Assembly (NCBI GenBank): GCA_002007465.1
Contig: LNAC01000338.1
Coordinates: 116,233 to 180,232, forward strand
DNA from: Ailurus styani
Lineage: Eukaryota > Chordata > Mammalia > Carnivora > Ailuridae
DNA: 64,000 nt
Direction: 5' to 3'
Below, piece by piece: positions 33,213 through 44,199 of this stretch (positions are counted from its first letter, which is position 1; every line of letters starts with the position of its first letter). The position numbers were made by a program, and so were the translations under genes. Under the pieces are notes generated by a model. That model searched no databases, was not told where the DNA came from, and saw only the letters and a list, made by a program, of their open reading frames with translations.

Positions 33213-33394
33213 GGGGCATCTGGGTGGCTCAGTGGGTTAAACCTCTGCCTTCAGCTCAGGTCATGATCCTCAGGGTCCTGGGATCGAGCCCCAAATCGGG
33301 CTCTCTGCTCAGCGGGAAGCCTGTTTCCCCCTCTCCTTCTGCCTGCCTCTCTTCGTACTTGTGATTTCTCTCTGTCAAATAAATAAAATCTTTA
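33213..33394 (+). mobile_element. CAN-SINE, second in stack
   Basis: Starts gggcatctgggtggctcagt. Its tail (aaataaataaaatcttta) is cut at 33394 by the third SINE and resumes near 33570. Confidence 0.88.
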
Positions 33395-33570
33395 GGGCGC
33401 CTGGGTGGCTCAGTGGGTTAAAGCCTCTGCCTTTGGCTCAGGTCATGATCTCAGGGTCCTGGGATCGAGGCCTGCATCGGGCTCTCTGCTCCGCAGGGAG
33501 CCTGCTTCCTCCTCTCTCTGCCTACTTGTAATCTCTCTCTCTGTGTCAAATAAATAAATAAAATCTTTTA
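33395..33570 (+). mobile_element. CAN-SINE, third in stack, youngest
   Basis: Starts gggcgcctgggtggctcag directly after the preceding tail. The sequence after its own tail repeats AAATAAATAAAATCTTT, as expected of an insertion into a SINE tail. Confidence 0.88.
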
Positions 33571-33888
33571 AATAAATAAATAAATAAAATCTTTAAAAAA
33601 AGAAAAAAAAGTGTTCAGACCTAAACTGCCAGTAGCCAGCATAGGTACTCTCAACATTTGAGAAAAGGATTGTAACTGTATACATTTCATTATTTCCCCT
33701 ACTCATTAGTTCATTCTAATTGAAAATTTTGGAAGATCTTTCTGAATGCTTCTCAATGATAAACTTGCTTTAGCTGTTCTAGTTTTTTTTCTTATCTGTA
33801 TAAAACAGGTTCACTTCCAAAGAACTAAGTATTCACTGTCATAATGGGAAATACAGTAAGACAAATGGCAAGCAGGGAAAGAACTTTT

Positions 33889-34069
33889 TTTTAAGATTTT
33901 ATTTATTTGACAGAGAAAGAGAGATCATAAGTAGGCAGAGAGGCAGGCAGAGAGAGAGGAGGAAGCAGTCTCCCTGCTGAGCAGAGAGCTGGATGCAGGG
34001 CTGATCCCAGCACCCTGAGATCATGACCTGAGCCAAAGGCAGAGGCTTTAACCCACTGAGCCACCCAGG
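33889..34069 (-). mobile_element. CAN-SINE
   Basis: Reversed copy. The head end is slightly short (gagccacccaggc). aaactctt / aactttttt flanks may be a worn TSD. Confidence 0.88.
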
Positions 34070-34588
34070 CAAACTCTTAAAACTACATGCATCCATAGCC
34101 CCTGAATGTGATCCTGTCAGTTGTGAAAGGAAAGGTGGCAGCACATCAATGGGTACTTAACTGGTTGAGTCCAGGCTGAGTAGTAGTATTCATAAGCCTA
34201 GGGTCTTGACTTGACCCATTGGTCAGGGCTAGATTATCCTATCAGAGGCTCTTTCCGTCAAATATCTTTCATTAAAGATGGGCCCTCTAAATGTCTAGAG
34301 TCTGATTTGCATAAACCACATGAAATTAAATCTTCCCTGACAGGTCAAGTATATTTCCTTCCTTCTTCCTCTAATTAAGTAATATTGTGGCTCAGATGCT
34401 GCTAATCAGACTGCAAGGAAGGCTATGGACTGGCTTCCCAGAATCCAACAAATATAGACAATTTCTAGGCAATCTGTAGATAACCTGAAGCAAATGAGAG
34501 CCTGGATCCAACATAACCTCATTCTGAGGAACTTGTAAGTTACCTAAAATAATCCTTGGCAATTGATGCCACCAAAAAAAGTTGCATC
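34070..34588. other. Intergenic sequence
   Basis: Nothing recognised. Confidence 0.35.
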
Positions 34589-34602
34589 AGAATTAGTTCA
34601 GG

Positions 34603-34810
34603 GGGCGCCTGGGTGGCTCAGTGGGTTAAAGCCTCTGCTTTCGGCTCAGGTCATGATCTCAGGGTCCTGGGATCGAGGCCCGCATCGGGCTCTCTGCTCA
34701 GCAGGGAGCCTGCTTCCTCCTCTCCCTGTCTCTCTGCCTGCCTCTCTGCCTACTTGTAATCTCTCTCTCTGTGTCAAATAAATAAATAAAATCTTTAAAA
34801 AAAAAAAAAA
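34603..34810 (+). mobile_element. CAN-SINE, young
   Basis: Perfect TSD agaattagttcagg at 34589-34602 and 34811-34824. Confidence 0.95.
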
Positions 34811-35299
34811 AGAATTAGTTCAGGAAAGATTGTTCAATAAATAACCAAGACAGCGTCTGGGAATGTAGCCATCAAGACTACTAAGAATGTGACCTGATGA
34901 GTTGGGGGGTGGTCTAGGTTTTAACTCGATTCATCAATGCTTTAGAGTTTGAATATTCCTTAACCCTTACCTCACTAGGTAGTCTTAGGTGATAGCCTTA
35001 CCTGCAGTAACTCCTTTTCTCAAATGTGAAATAGTGTATCGTCAGGGACCCACTTTTACTGGGATACATGGAAGCTGGAGGTTGCAAGAGAACATTGTTT
35101 CCATGTACAAACTGCTATAGGTACCCCATAAATAATTTTTATAAGCATTTCGCTCATGGTTGCTTACCTTCTACTTGTTACTATGAAATACATGTCTGCA
35201 TCAAGGCAGTGACAGCATCTAAAATTGGAAGAAAAAGTATAAACCTGACCCCACCTTTTGGGGAAGATTAAAAATGGCAGTTGAGCTGCCATTGGTTTT

Positions 35300-35452
35300 G
35301 GCACAGGGTTTTGATCTCGGGGTCATTGAGATCGAGCCCCACATCAGGCTCGCACTCAGCATGGAGCTGACTTGGGATTCTCCCGCCCTTTCTCCCTCTG
35401 CTTCTCCCCTGTGCACATGCATGAACACACGGTCTTAAATCTTAAAAAAAAA
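35300..35452 (+). mobile_element. CAN-SINE, 5' truncated
   Basis: Begins inside the body (ggttttgatctcggggtcat) and ends in an AAATCTTAAAA tail. Confidence 0.75.
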
Positions 35453-35639
35453 AAAAATGGTGGTGGGGTATATTAAGGTATATCTAAATACCCACCTTTT
35501 GTTAACCAAAAAAGAATGCTGGGATGGGAGTTGAAAGCAAAAACAGATTCTCAGGGCCCGGACAAGGGAATTTAATAGTATAGGACAGGAAACTAGGAGC
35601 TCCTCTTTCCACTGTACTGTCAGTGTGTGCAAATCAACT

Positions 35640-36215
35640 TTTGATCTCAGCCTGTGGGCCCAAGTACTCTTGGATTAATCATATCATCAGTCTCCTGAAA
35701 TCCTCCAGTACCTTCCCACTAAATTCAGAAGGCTCATTCCTTCCTGTCTATAAAGTCCTGATTGCGCTCTCTCTCTCTCTCTCTCTCACACACACGGCTC
35801 ATTCCTTCCCATCTATAAATCCCTGATTGTGCACACGCATGCATGCACACACACAGCCCCCAACCCTGTACTTTCTACCCTGTTTCCTCCCCCTTTTCCA
35901 CTCCTTTAAGCCCAGACACTTGAGCCCTTTTTTGTCAATGGAACAAGCCCAGTAGTTCCTGCCTTGGGGCGTCTGCACTTGGGTTCCTTTCTCAGTTGCT
36001 GACTCTATCAATCAGGTCAGATGGCACTACTTGTGGGCCCAGGTTATCACATACCCTGATTTACCTAAAACAGGACTTACAAACTTAATGTTTATTTTTC
36101 TTATCTCCTCCCCCACCTGGGCCACTAACTAGGATGTGTGCTCTTATTTACCATTGTATCAGCAGAGCCTAAAGTGTAAAGAAGTGTCTAATACATATAT
36201 GTTGAATGCATGAAT
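35640..36215 (+). mobile_element. L2 relic
   Basis: L2-like course ending with cagagcctaaagtgtaaaga and catatatgttgaatgcatga atg. A CT/CA microsatellite (35765-35796) interrupts it. Confidence 0.65.
35765..35860 (+). repeat. (CT)n(CA)n microsatellite pair
   Basis: gctctctctctctctctctc followed by acacacac, then the words ggctcattccttcc...tataaa repeat in a second copy before gcacacgcatgcatgcacac. A local duplication of about 65 bases is apparent. Confidence 0.7.
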
Positions 36216-36219
36216 GCTA

Positions 36220-39200
36220 GCATGTGACGTACTACTTTTAAAAAGACTAGTGGCCTTGGAATAAAAATTTTAAATTCACAAATACAATTTTGCCAAGGAA
36301 TATAACATTCAGTACAAAATTGAGATGAATTAACATCATTTAAAAGGTTGTGGCTTCTAGGAATCCAAACAGAAATGACCCAGGGAGAAATGCCAACTTA
36401 AAATGAAGTGTTTATATAAATTAACCCATCTAGTTTAATTGGCTGTGTATGTTTCAATTAGTTCTGAAGAAGGAAGAATATATACTTCCCATATTAATAA
36501 ATGACATCAAATAAGTCAGAAGAGTTTCAATAACAAGGCCATAGATACATTGAAACCCCTTTTTATATTAAAAGTTTAAATGAAAGACAAATCCAGGTTG
36601 AACATAGTGATTGCAAAATATAACGCAATTTTGAACAATTAAAATTATGAAAATATACAAAATTGATGGGCAACACAGCTAGGCATTTGTACATTTTCCA
36701 TTATGTGAAGAACACTAAAAATTTCTCTATGCTTTATCCACATCAGATAAATGATTTAAACCAAATGTTTGCTTTGGAGAGTCTTAACTTAGGATCTCAG
36801 TAGTATAAAAAGCAGTAATTTTTCAGTCTGTAAACAGTAGTCGTGTTTTTTTCCTTTTTTTTTAAAATATCAATTTACCACACAAAAACAAACACAACAA
36901 CAGCAACAACAAAAAAAACCCACACAAACCAAAAACAGCAGCAGCAGCAATGGGTTATTTGGGAATTCTCTTCAAATACCAATGACATACAATTGCTGGA
37001 GGGTGCTTTTTACTCATGTAAGAATATATATATATATATTTTTTTAACTGTACACAATTTATAGTGCATAACAGTTTCCAAAAGAACAGATCAATAAAAG
37101 ATATTGGCCATTCTGCATAATTTCATTCTTTTTACAATTATCCCAAAATGTAAGAGGTTGGATCTAATTGAAATGCTACATTTAGTAGGAAAGTCAGCAA
37201 ATAACAAAGGAAGCATAACCTCGACCTAACATTATTTGTCACTAAAACCAGGAGAGGTTCCGGGTGCCCCTAGGCAAAAGACTAGTTGGGTAGATCACTG
37301 GAGTCAAGCACTGTCCCTGAGGACCAAAGCCAGCTCACTGAGCACACATATGCTAGATTGACCATGGTCAGCTGAAGACTTGTTTCATAGAGCATTTCTA
37401 TTTCTATGTACAGTATTTTTGGATATTCAAAGAAACATCATTTCAAGAACACATGCCATACACACATACCCCCACCCTCACACACACACCAAGTTCCATC
37501 TGAATAGGCAATAGTTTTATGAAATTATGTTGTCGTTAAATTAGATTTGGAATCAATTAGAATTTTCAATTCATCTTGTTCAAGGCAGTTCTTCCTTTTG
37601 GGATGGGGCATGATGGGGATGGGACTGTGGATACCAACATACATCAAAAAATAACTTCTTGAAATTACTTGATGGGACTAGGATTTCCAGCAAGTCTTAT
37701 TTTGAACAGATAATGTAGTAATTTTCTTAAACACTTCCTTGGAAGTTTAAGCAGTTATTAATCACCCTATCAAATTGTGAATCCAAGAAAGTCACGATGA
37801 GGGCACAAAATGCAATTGTTTTGCATACAGAGATTTTCCAAGTTCTCTTGTTTCCTTTTAAAAGAAAAAGTATCACATTTCACTAGAGAAGCAAGTAGAA
37901 AAGAACCTGTAAGGTCTTTAAGACCAATCAACCCTCCATCAGATGCTTGAATTTTCTCATCAAATTCATATCTTTGCTCCTACAGAATTACTAACTTGAA
38001 TGGTGTTTGAGTAGCAAAGACCAAAAACAGAAGCACAGATTCAAACACAAAAAGGTATCAAAGCAATTGTATAAACTGTGTAACATTTTCAAGAGCAATG
38101 TTTATCTTTTCTGTCAGACCAACCTCTGAAGCTATAGTCATGGGGAGTTCCAGGTGAACAATGTAAACACCATCCTGGTGTAATTCTCAAGTTTGAACAA
38201 AGTAGATAAAAGGTCAAACCCAATGAATAACATTTCTTTTGCCAGCCTAAAACTTAAAACCTAGGTTAAGTCCATAATATACATTCCTTCCTTCCTCCCC
38301 AAACTCCCCACTTAAAAAACACTAAAGTATTAAATCTTTATTTTCAAGCACATATATATATGTGCTTGAAAAATATATATGTAAAACCATATACATATAT
38401 ATATATCTCACAAAACCAATGACATTGGTATCAGACTTGCCTGCATAAATTATGTACACCTCTCTTCTTTAAAAGTGATTCCTATCTTTCCCAAAGAAGG
38501 ATTAAAGACAGCGAGCTAGTCCTTAGCAGGCTCATAAGTGGTCTGCACTGTTTTCCCTTCCATATGGTGTAAGTTAACACAAGCCTATCTGTGATTTAAC
38601 TCTCATAGGAGCTAGAATGGGGATTTCTTGGCTATTGGACTATTAAGCTGAACACTGAGTGCCTGTGGTCATCTGAGTGGCCCTCTTCAGTGACAGGTGC
38701 TTATGCCAAATTTCATCTGAGGCCCTTTGGGTACCTGCTTTGGGTTCTGTGGGAGCCAAGCAGCTGAGGAAGCCTCAAAACTAATGTGGAAAGAGGGCCT
38801 GCTCTCAGTCATGGTCCCCCTCTACTTCTGCTTCCTAAGGCTCAAGGACCAGACCAAATATACCCACTATGATAATGGTAGGGCCATTCAGCTGCTCTGA
38901 GGTCAATGCTTATGGTTAATTTCTATTGCTGCTTTTATAGGACCCCCACCCACCCACCAGATGTTTCTGGTGATGGGAGGAAAGAAGAAAAGTGGGGTTC
39001 TCTTGTGGCTGCCATATGCATATGAACATGTATAAAAAGTGGTCAAACCCAGATAAGGGTCCTGCTTCTGATTTATATACAATAATTTAATCAGTTGTAT
39101 ACATTTAATACCTAAAAAATTAATTCACAATCAAAGTCCTTCATGCATTTTATGAGGAAGTTCTGGATTAAAATGATGGTCAACCAGATGTAGCTTTAGC

Positions 39201-39259
39201 CTGGGAAGATGATGTCATTTTCTGCTGTAGAGTCACTGGTGCCTGTGGTTCCCGCTTCC
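36220..39259 (-). other. NAA25: Probable NAA25 3'UTR
   Basis: About 3 kb downstream of the NAA25 stop contain no recognisable SINE, L1 or L2, against one SINE every 1-2 kb elsewhere. The human gene has a long 3'UTR. Minus-strand poly(A) hexamers are AATAAA (as TTTATT at 38338-38343) and ATTAAA (as TTTAAT at 36434-36439). The distal one would give a 3'UTR of about 2.8 kb. The true end is not fixed by sequence alone. Confidence 0.6.
38341..38372. repeat. Perfect 32-bp palindrome
   Basis: The left 16 bases (ttttcaagcacatata) are the exact reverse complement of the right 16. Both strands, and a NAA25 3'UTR transcript, could form a hairpin with an AU-rich centre. It overlaps the minus-strand AATAAA at 38338-38343. 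Confidence 0.95.
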
Positions 39260-39382
39260 TTAAATTTTTAGTTTCTTTGTGGTCTCCAGTCTTTTTTTCA
39301 GCAGCTCTCCAACTTCCAGAAGTGAGTGTAGATAACTGCTCTGCACCTTCCCTTGCACAGTCTTTGAAAATTTTCTCTCTTC
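39260..39382 (-). CDS. NAA25: NAA25 last coding exon with stop
   Basis: The acceptor (cctttgtag|GAAGAG at 39382) opens 40 codons ending RLETTKKLKI and the TAA at 39262-39260, the known NAA25 C-terminus. The segment is basic and helical (QGKVQSSYLHSLLEVGELLKK). NAA25 (MDM20 homologue) is the TPR-rich auxiliary subunit of cytosolic NatB, which with catalytic NAA20 acetylates N-termini starting Met-Asp, Met-Glu, Met-Asn or Met-Gln on ribosomes. Confidence 0.96.
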   Translation of the reverse strand, partial: EERKFSKTVQGKVQSSYLHSLLEVGELLKKRLETTKKLKI

Positions 39383-39833
39383 CTACAAAGGAGGTAAGAA
39401 TTAGTGGTCTTCCCCCATATTACAGCATCTCCCCAGATTATTCCCCCAGATTATAGTTCCTCTCATGGAAATAAAAACTACCATTACCTTTGGTCTCACA
39501 GCAAACTCCATCAGAATACAATGGGTCATTTTCAATTTCATAAAATGCAAAGAAGGCTTAAAGCTCATCATAGATGGGTACTTTTCCATGTGATTTTTCA
39601 CTGACACCCTATTGTTTTAGCATTATTATTCTTTCAATTCTTTCACCAGTACTCTGTTTTAAGTTATACAAAATAAAAAACTGAGATTTCTGATTATTAA
39701 TGTTCATCCAGAAAAAAAGGTAGAAAATTATTACTAAGTAGTCTGGATAAAAAAATCACTACTATTTTGTTATGAGCTGTAAAAAAATAGAAAAATTAAG
39801 ATTTCTGATTATTTCATCAGAAAACTAAAGTAG

Positions 39834-40022
39834 AGCCTCTGCCTTCGGCTCAGGTCATGATCTCAGGGTCCTGGGATCGAGGCCCACATCGGGCTCCCTG
39901 CTCGGCGGGGAGCCTGCTTCCTCCTCTCTCTCTGCCTGCCTCTCTGCCTACTTGTGATCTCTCTCTCTCTCTCTCTCTGTCAAATAAATAAATAAATAAA
40001 TCTTAAAAAAAAAGAAAAAAAA
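39834..40022 (+). mobile_element. CAN-SINE, 5' truncated
   Basis: Starts at gcctctgccttcggctcagg without the tRNA head. aaactaaagtag / aaacaaaagtag flanks form the TSD, so truncation happened at insertion. Confidence 0.88.
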
Positions 40023-40645
40023 AGAAAACAAAAGTAGAAATTATTAATTTGCACATTATGAGAGCCACTTCTTAAAGGAATGAAATTTACCTCTTATCTT
40101 TGCCAACTTTTCTAGTTAAAATATTGATAAGTGTCCCTCCATATTGACAAAGTCCATGGGTTCCAGAGACCAAACAGCTAAAAAAATAACAAAGCTTTCC
40201 GAGACCTCCTCAAATATGTGCTACGTACTTGACCGGTAAAAGAGACCACAAGCAATAAAGGGATCGAATGTTCAGAGAAAGGAGGGTGGCTGAGAGCTGG
40301 TTAGGGTTACATGAAGTTGGCAGTATTGCAAAGCCCTGAAGCACACCTTACAGCCAAATATTACCTTGAGACCTCATCTACCTTGGAAGTACACATGTGA
40401 ATTAGTAGAGAAGGTATGTAAAATACACTTCATTCAGGACTGTAGTAAAAGTAAATGTATATAAACAACCTAAAATAGCCAATGGCTAAGATCCATTCAT
40501 ATTTTGAATACCATACAGTTGTTCAATAGGACTGATGTATATGCATTAGCCTCAACAAATCTTGTAAATATAAGGTTAAGTGGAAAAACAAGCCAAGTTT
40601 CAGTGTAAAAGAGAGTGTATCGTTTACTTTCAAAAACCTAACAGC

Positions 40646-40849
40646 GGGCGCCTGGGTGGCTCAGTGGGTTAAGGCCTCTGCCTTCGGCTCAGGTCATGAT
40701 CTCAGGGTCCTGGGATCGAGGCCCATATCGGGCTCTCTGCTCGGCGGAGAGCCTGCTTCCTCCTCTCTCTCTCTGCCTGCCTCTCTGCCTACTTGTGATC
40801 TCTCTCGCTCTGTCAAAATAAATAAATTAAAAACAAAACAAAACAAAAC
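40646..40849 (+). mobile_element. CAN-SINE, young
   Basis: TSD aaaaacctaacagc at 40632-40645 and 40850-40863. The tail is expanded to AAAAC repeats. Confidence 0.95.
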
Positions 40850-41280
40850 AAAAACCTAACAGCTATTACAATAACTATAAGGTTACATTAAAAGGTCTTG
40901 GCACACAACCAATTTCAGTGGACACCCCCAGAGAAGAGGAAAAAGGACTACTACTGGAGGTGGAAGTCCAGAGGCCTTATGGATAGTGTTTCAAGTTTAG
41001 AAAGGAAGGAAGGAAAGAAAAAAGCAAACCTAGTGGAAATTAAAGAAGAAAACAATTTTTTCACCCAAAAGACAAACAGCCAGCACTATACGGATCCTAC
41101 ACTTGGTAGCTAGTGCTGCTCAGTATATTATAGGTATTATGACTTCAATAAAAATAGGCAAATACCCCATCCTCCCATACCCCCTCCATAATTGTTTAAT
41201 GTAATCCTCACTATAATCCTATAAAAGAGATAAATACAGATACAGATAAATACAGATACAGTTAAGAAATTGAGGCCCAG

Positions 41281-41493
41281 GGCGCCTGGGTGGCTCAGTG
41301 GGTTAAGGCCTCTGCCTTCGGCTCAGGTCATGATCTCAGGGTCCTGGGATCGAGGCCCGCATAGGGCTCCCTGCTCAGCAGGGAGCCTGCTTCCTCCTCT
41401 GTCTCTGCCTGCCTCTCTGCCTACTTGTGATCTGATCTCTCTCTCTGTGTCAAATAAATAAATAAAATCTTTAAAAAAAAAAAAAAAGAAAGA
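41281..41493 (+). mobile_element. CAN-SINE, young
   Basis: Perfect 17-base TSD aagaaattgaggcccag at 41264-41280 and 41494-41510. The target is a MIR fragment (gaggcccagaaaggttaagtg). Confidence 0.95.
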
Positions 41494-41548
41494 AAGAAAT
41501 TGAGGCCCAGAAAGGTTAAGTGACTTCCCAAGGTCAAAGATGAGGACA

Positions 41549-41735
41549 GGACACCTGTGTGGCTCGGTCAGTTGAGTATCTAACTCTTGGCTTCAGCTCA
41601 AGTCATGATATCAGGATTGTGAGATCGAGCCCCTTGCTGGGCTCTGTGGGGAGTCTGCTTGAGATTCTCTCTCTCTCCCTCTGCCCCTCCCCCCCACGTG
41701 CTCACTCTCTCAAATAAATCTTAAAAAAAAAAAAA
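41549..41735 (+). mobile_element. CAN-SINE, older
   Basis: Starts ggacacctgtgtggctcggt; ordinary body and tail. Confidence 0.85.
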
Positions 41736-41737
41736 GA

Positions 41738-42110
41738 GGGGCATCTGGGTGACTCAGTTAAGTGTCTGCTTTTGGCTCAGGTCATGATTTAGGGGTCCTG
41801 GGATTGAGCCCCATGTCGGGCTTCCTGCTCAGTGGGGAGTCTGCTTCTCCCTCTCCCTCTGCCTCCTTCCCCCTGCTCATGCTCTGTCTCTCAAATAGTG
41901 AGAGCTATTGACAGAGAGTGAGCAAGCACAAGCAAGGGGAGCAGCAGGCAGAAGAAGAGGGAGAAGCAGACTCCCTGCTGAGCAGGGAGCCCAATGCAGG
42001 GCTTGATCCCAGGACCCTGAGATCATGACCTAAGCCAAAGGCAGATGCTCACCTGATGGAGCCACCCAGGACCCAAATAAAAAAAAAATCTTAAAATAAA
42101 AAAAAATGAG
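41738..42110 (+). mobile_element. CAN-SINE (+) split by a minus SINE
   Basis: Body at 41738-41898, tail resumes at 42076 (aaataaaaaaaaatctt). It follows the previous SINE tail directly. Confidence 0.85.
41899..42075 (-). mobile_element. CAN-SINE nested in the preceding one
   Basis: GA-rich start, ends ggagccacccagg. Inverted relative to its host. Confidence 0.85.
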
Positions 42111-42119
42111 GACCAAGTC

Positions 42120-42526
42120 AAGTCTTGAAAAATCTAAAGTAGCCCAAAGTTAAAGATAACCTTCAGAATGAATACTCAAAATGAGAAATCTTATTCCTCA
42201 CATCAAAAGCCACAGATCCTTTAACAACCATATAACCATCAACAGCAGGCTGCTGTGCCTGTCATCTTTGTACTGGACAGTCCTTCCCACATACCATGTG
42301 CTCTAGCTCTGCCATCTGACTCACAGTGCCCCCACACAATTCACCTTTCTGCCTCCATGCTTTTGTCTGCCTCTTTCTGCTTTGGATTCCTTCCATCCAT
42401 TCTGGTCTACCTACTGAAAACTTACTAATCGTTAAATGTCTCCTCTCTGGTAAGACTCTGACTTGCTCAGTTTTTGTGCCTCTATCATATCTCCAAATTA
42501 ATTTGTATGCATCTCTCTACAGCCAT
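42120..42526. other. NAA25 last intron, unassigned
   Basis: Possible worn L2-like phrases (ctttggattccttccatcca) but no firm call. Confidence 0.35.
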
Positions 42527-43140
42527 GTCTTTTTTTCAAATTAACATATAGTGTATTATTAGTTTCAAAGGTAGAGTTCAGTGATTCAGTACTCATTACA
42601 TCACATCCCCTCCTTAATGTCTATCACCACTTACCCTACCCTCCCACCTCCCTCCCCTCCAGCAACCCTCAGTTTATTTCCTATGATTAAGGGTCTCCTA
42701 TGGTTTGTCTCCCTCTCTGGTTTTGTCTTATTTTTCCCTCCCTTCCCCTATGATCCTATTTTGTTTCTTAAATTCCATATGAGTGAGATCATATCATTGT
42801 CTTTCTCTGATTGACTTATTCCATTTAGCATTAATACCTCTAGTTCCATTTTGCAAATAGCAAGATTTCATTTTTTGATGGCTGGGTAGTATTCCACTGT
42901 ATAGCCATACCACCTCTATCCATTCATCTGTTGATGGACATCTTGGCTCTTTCCATAGTTTGGCTATTGTGGACGTTGCTGTTATAAACATTGGGGTGCA
43001 GGTGCCCCTTCGGATCATTGTGTTTGTATCCTTTGGATAAATACCTAGTAGTGAAATTGCTGGGTGGTAGGGTAGCTCTATTTTCAACTTTCTGAGGAAA
43101 TCCCATACTATTTTCCAGCCAGGTCTTTTGATCACTGTAT
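42527..43140 (-). mobile_element. L1 3' end
   Basis: Minus strand: the C-terminus of ORF2 ([36 protein letters not shown]), then the 3'UTR ending at about 42527. An older copy than the one at the left edge; the frame is shifted near its end. Confidence 0.92.
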
Positions 43141-43287
43141 TTTATAAGCATTTACCCAAAACAGCAAGCTCAATAAATTTATATCTATCTACTCATTAAG
43201 AATCTCAAAGATACCCAGCAAAGCCCAGTGAAGCATGTGACATGAAGCAATGTGACATTCATTCAAGTTTGTGATCTCCAAGATATT

Positions 43288-43466
43288 TTTTTTAAAGATT
43301 TTGTCAGAGGGAGAGACAGAGTAAGCACAAGCAGAAGGAGTGGCAGGCAGAGGGAGAAGCAGGCTCCCAGCTGAGCAGAGAGCCCAACATAGGTTCAATC
43401 CCAGGACCCTGGGATCATGACCTGAGCCAAAGGCAGGCGCTTAACTGACAGCCACCTAGGCGTCCC
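43288..43466 (-). mobile_element. CAN-SINE, older
   Basis: Reversed copy ending gccacctaggcgtccc. Confidence 0.85.
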
Positions 43467-43469
43467 TAA

Positions 43470-43970
43470 AACTTTTTTTAAGAGATACTATAATTTTGAG
43501 GTTTTATTGTTCTAGTATTCAGGGAAGGGAATAAGAGTTTGGAGCAGAGAGTAAGTTTGGGTTTGTCCTAAAAAGTCGAATAGCTCAAAATCTACCACTA
43601 ATTACCATATTTCTTTATATGTAAAAGTGTTCCAAATGGACCATCAAATATCTCTTCTTTCAGAGTGGTGTGCAAGTGGGAGGTAGAAGGCAAGAATCCT
43701 AGCTAGGATGTACCTATTTCTCAAGGATTCAATTACTAGGCCTTTACTGGCTACCCAAGTGTCCAGAAGTCATAAAGGCTAGTGGCAGATACAAATGTGT
43801 TAGAGGAATACAGAAGAGGAAGAGGTGGGAATGGTTCTGGATGATGAGACTGGAACGTAATTTGGGGCTGAGAGATAAGAAGTGCTATTCTCTATTTTCT
43901 AATTCTCTTAAACATACATTTTGTGCGTAAAGAAATAGTGCAACACTATAGAGCAGTTAAGAATAAGGTA
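43470..43970. other. NAA25 last intron, unassigned
   Basis: Nothing recognised. Confidence 0.35.
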
Positions 43971-43975
43971 CGTGG

Positions 43976-44176
43976 GCGCCTGGGTGGCTCAGTGGGTTAA
44001 AGCCGCTGCCTTCGGCTCAGGTCATGATCCCAGGGTCCTGGGATCGAGGCCCACATCGGGCTCCCTGCTCAGCAGGGAGCCTGCTTCCTCCTCTCTCCTC
44101 TCTCTCTGCCTGCCTCTCTGCCTACTTGTAATCTCTCTCTCTGTCAAATGAATAAATAAAATCTTTAAAAAAAATA
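43976..44176 (+). mobile_element. CAN-SINE
   Basis: Starts gggcgcctgggtggctcag. No convincing TSD. An N lies about 115 bases downstream at 44290. Confidence 0.92.
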
Positions 44177-44199
44177 GTGGACCAGTAAGCCACTTTGAG

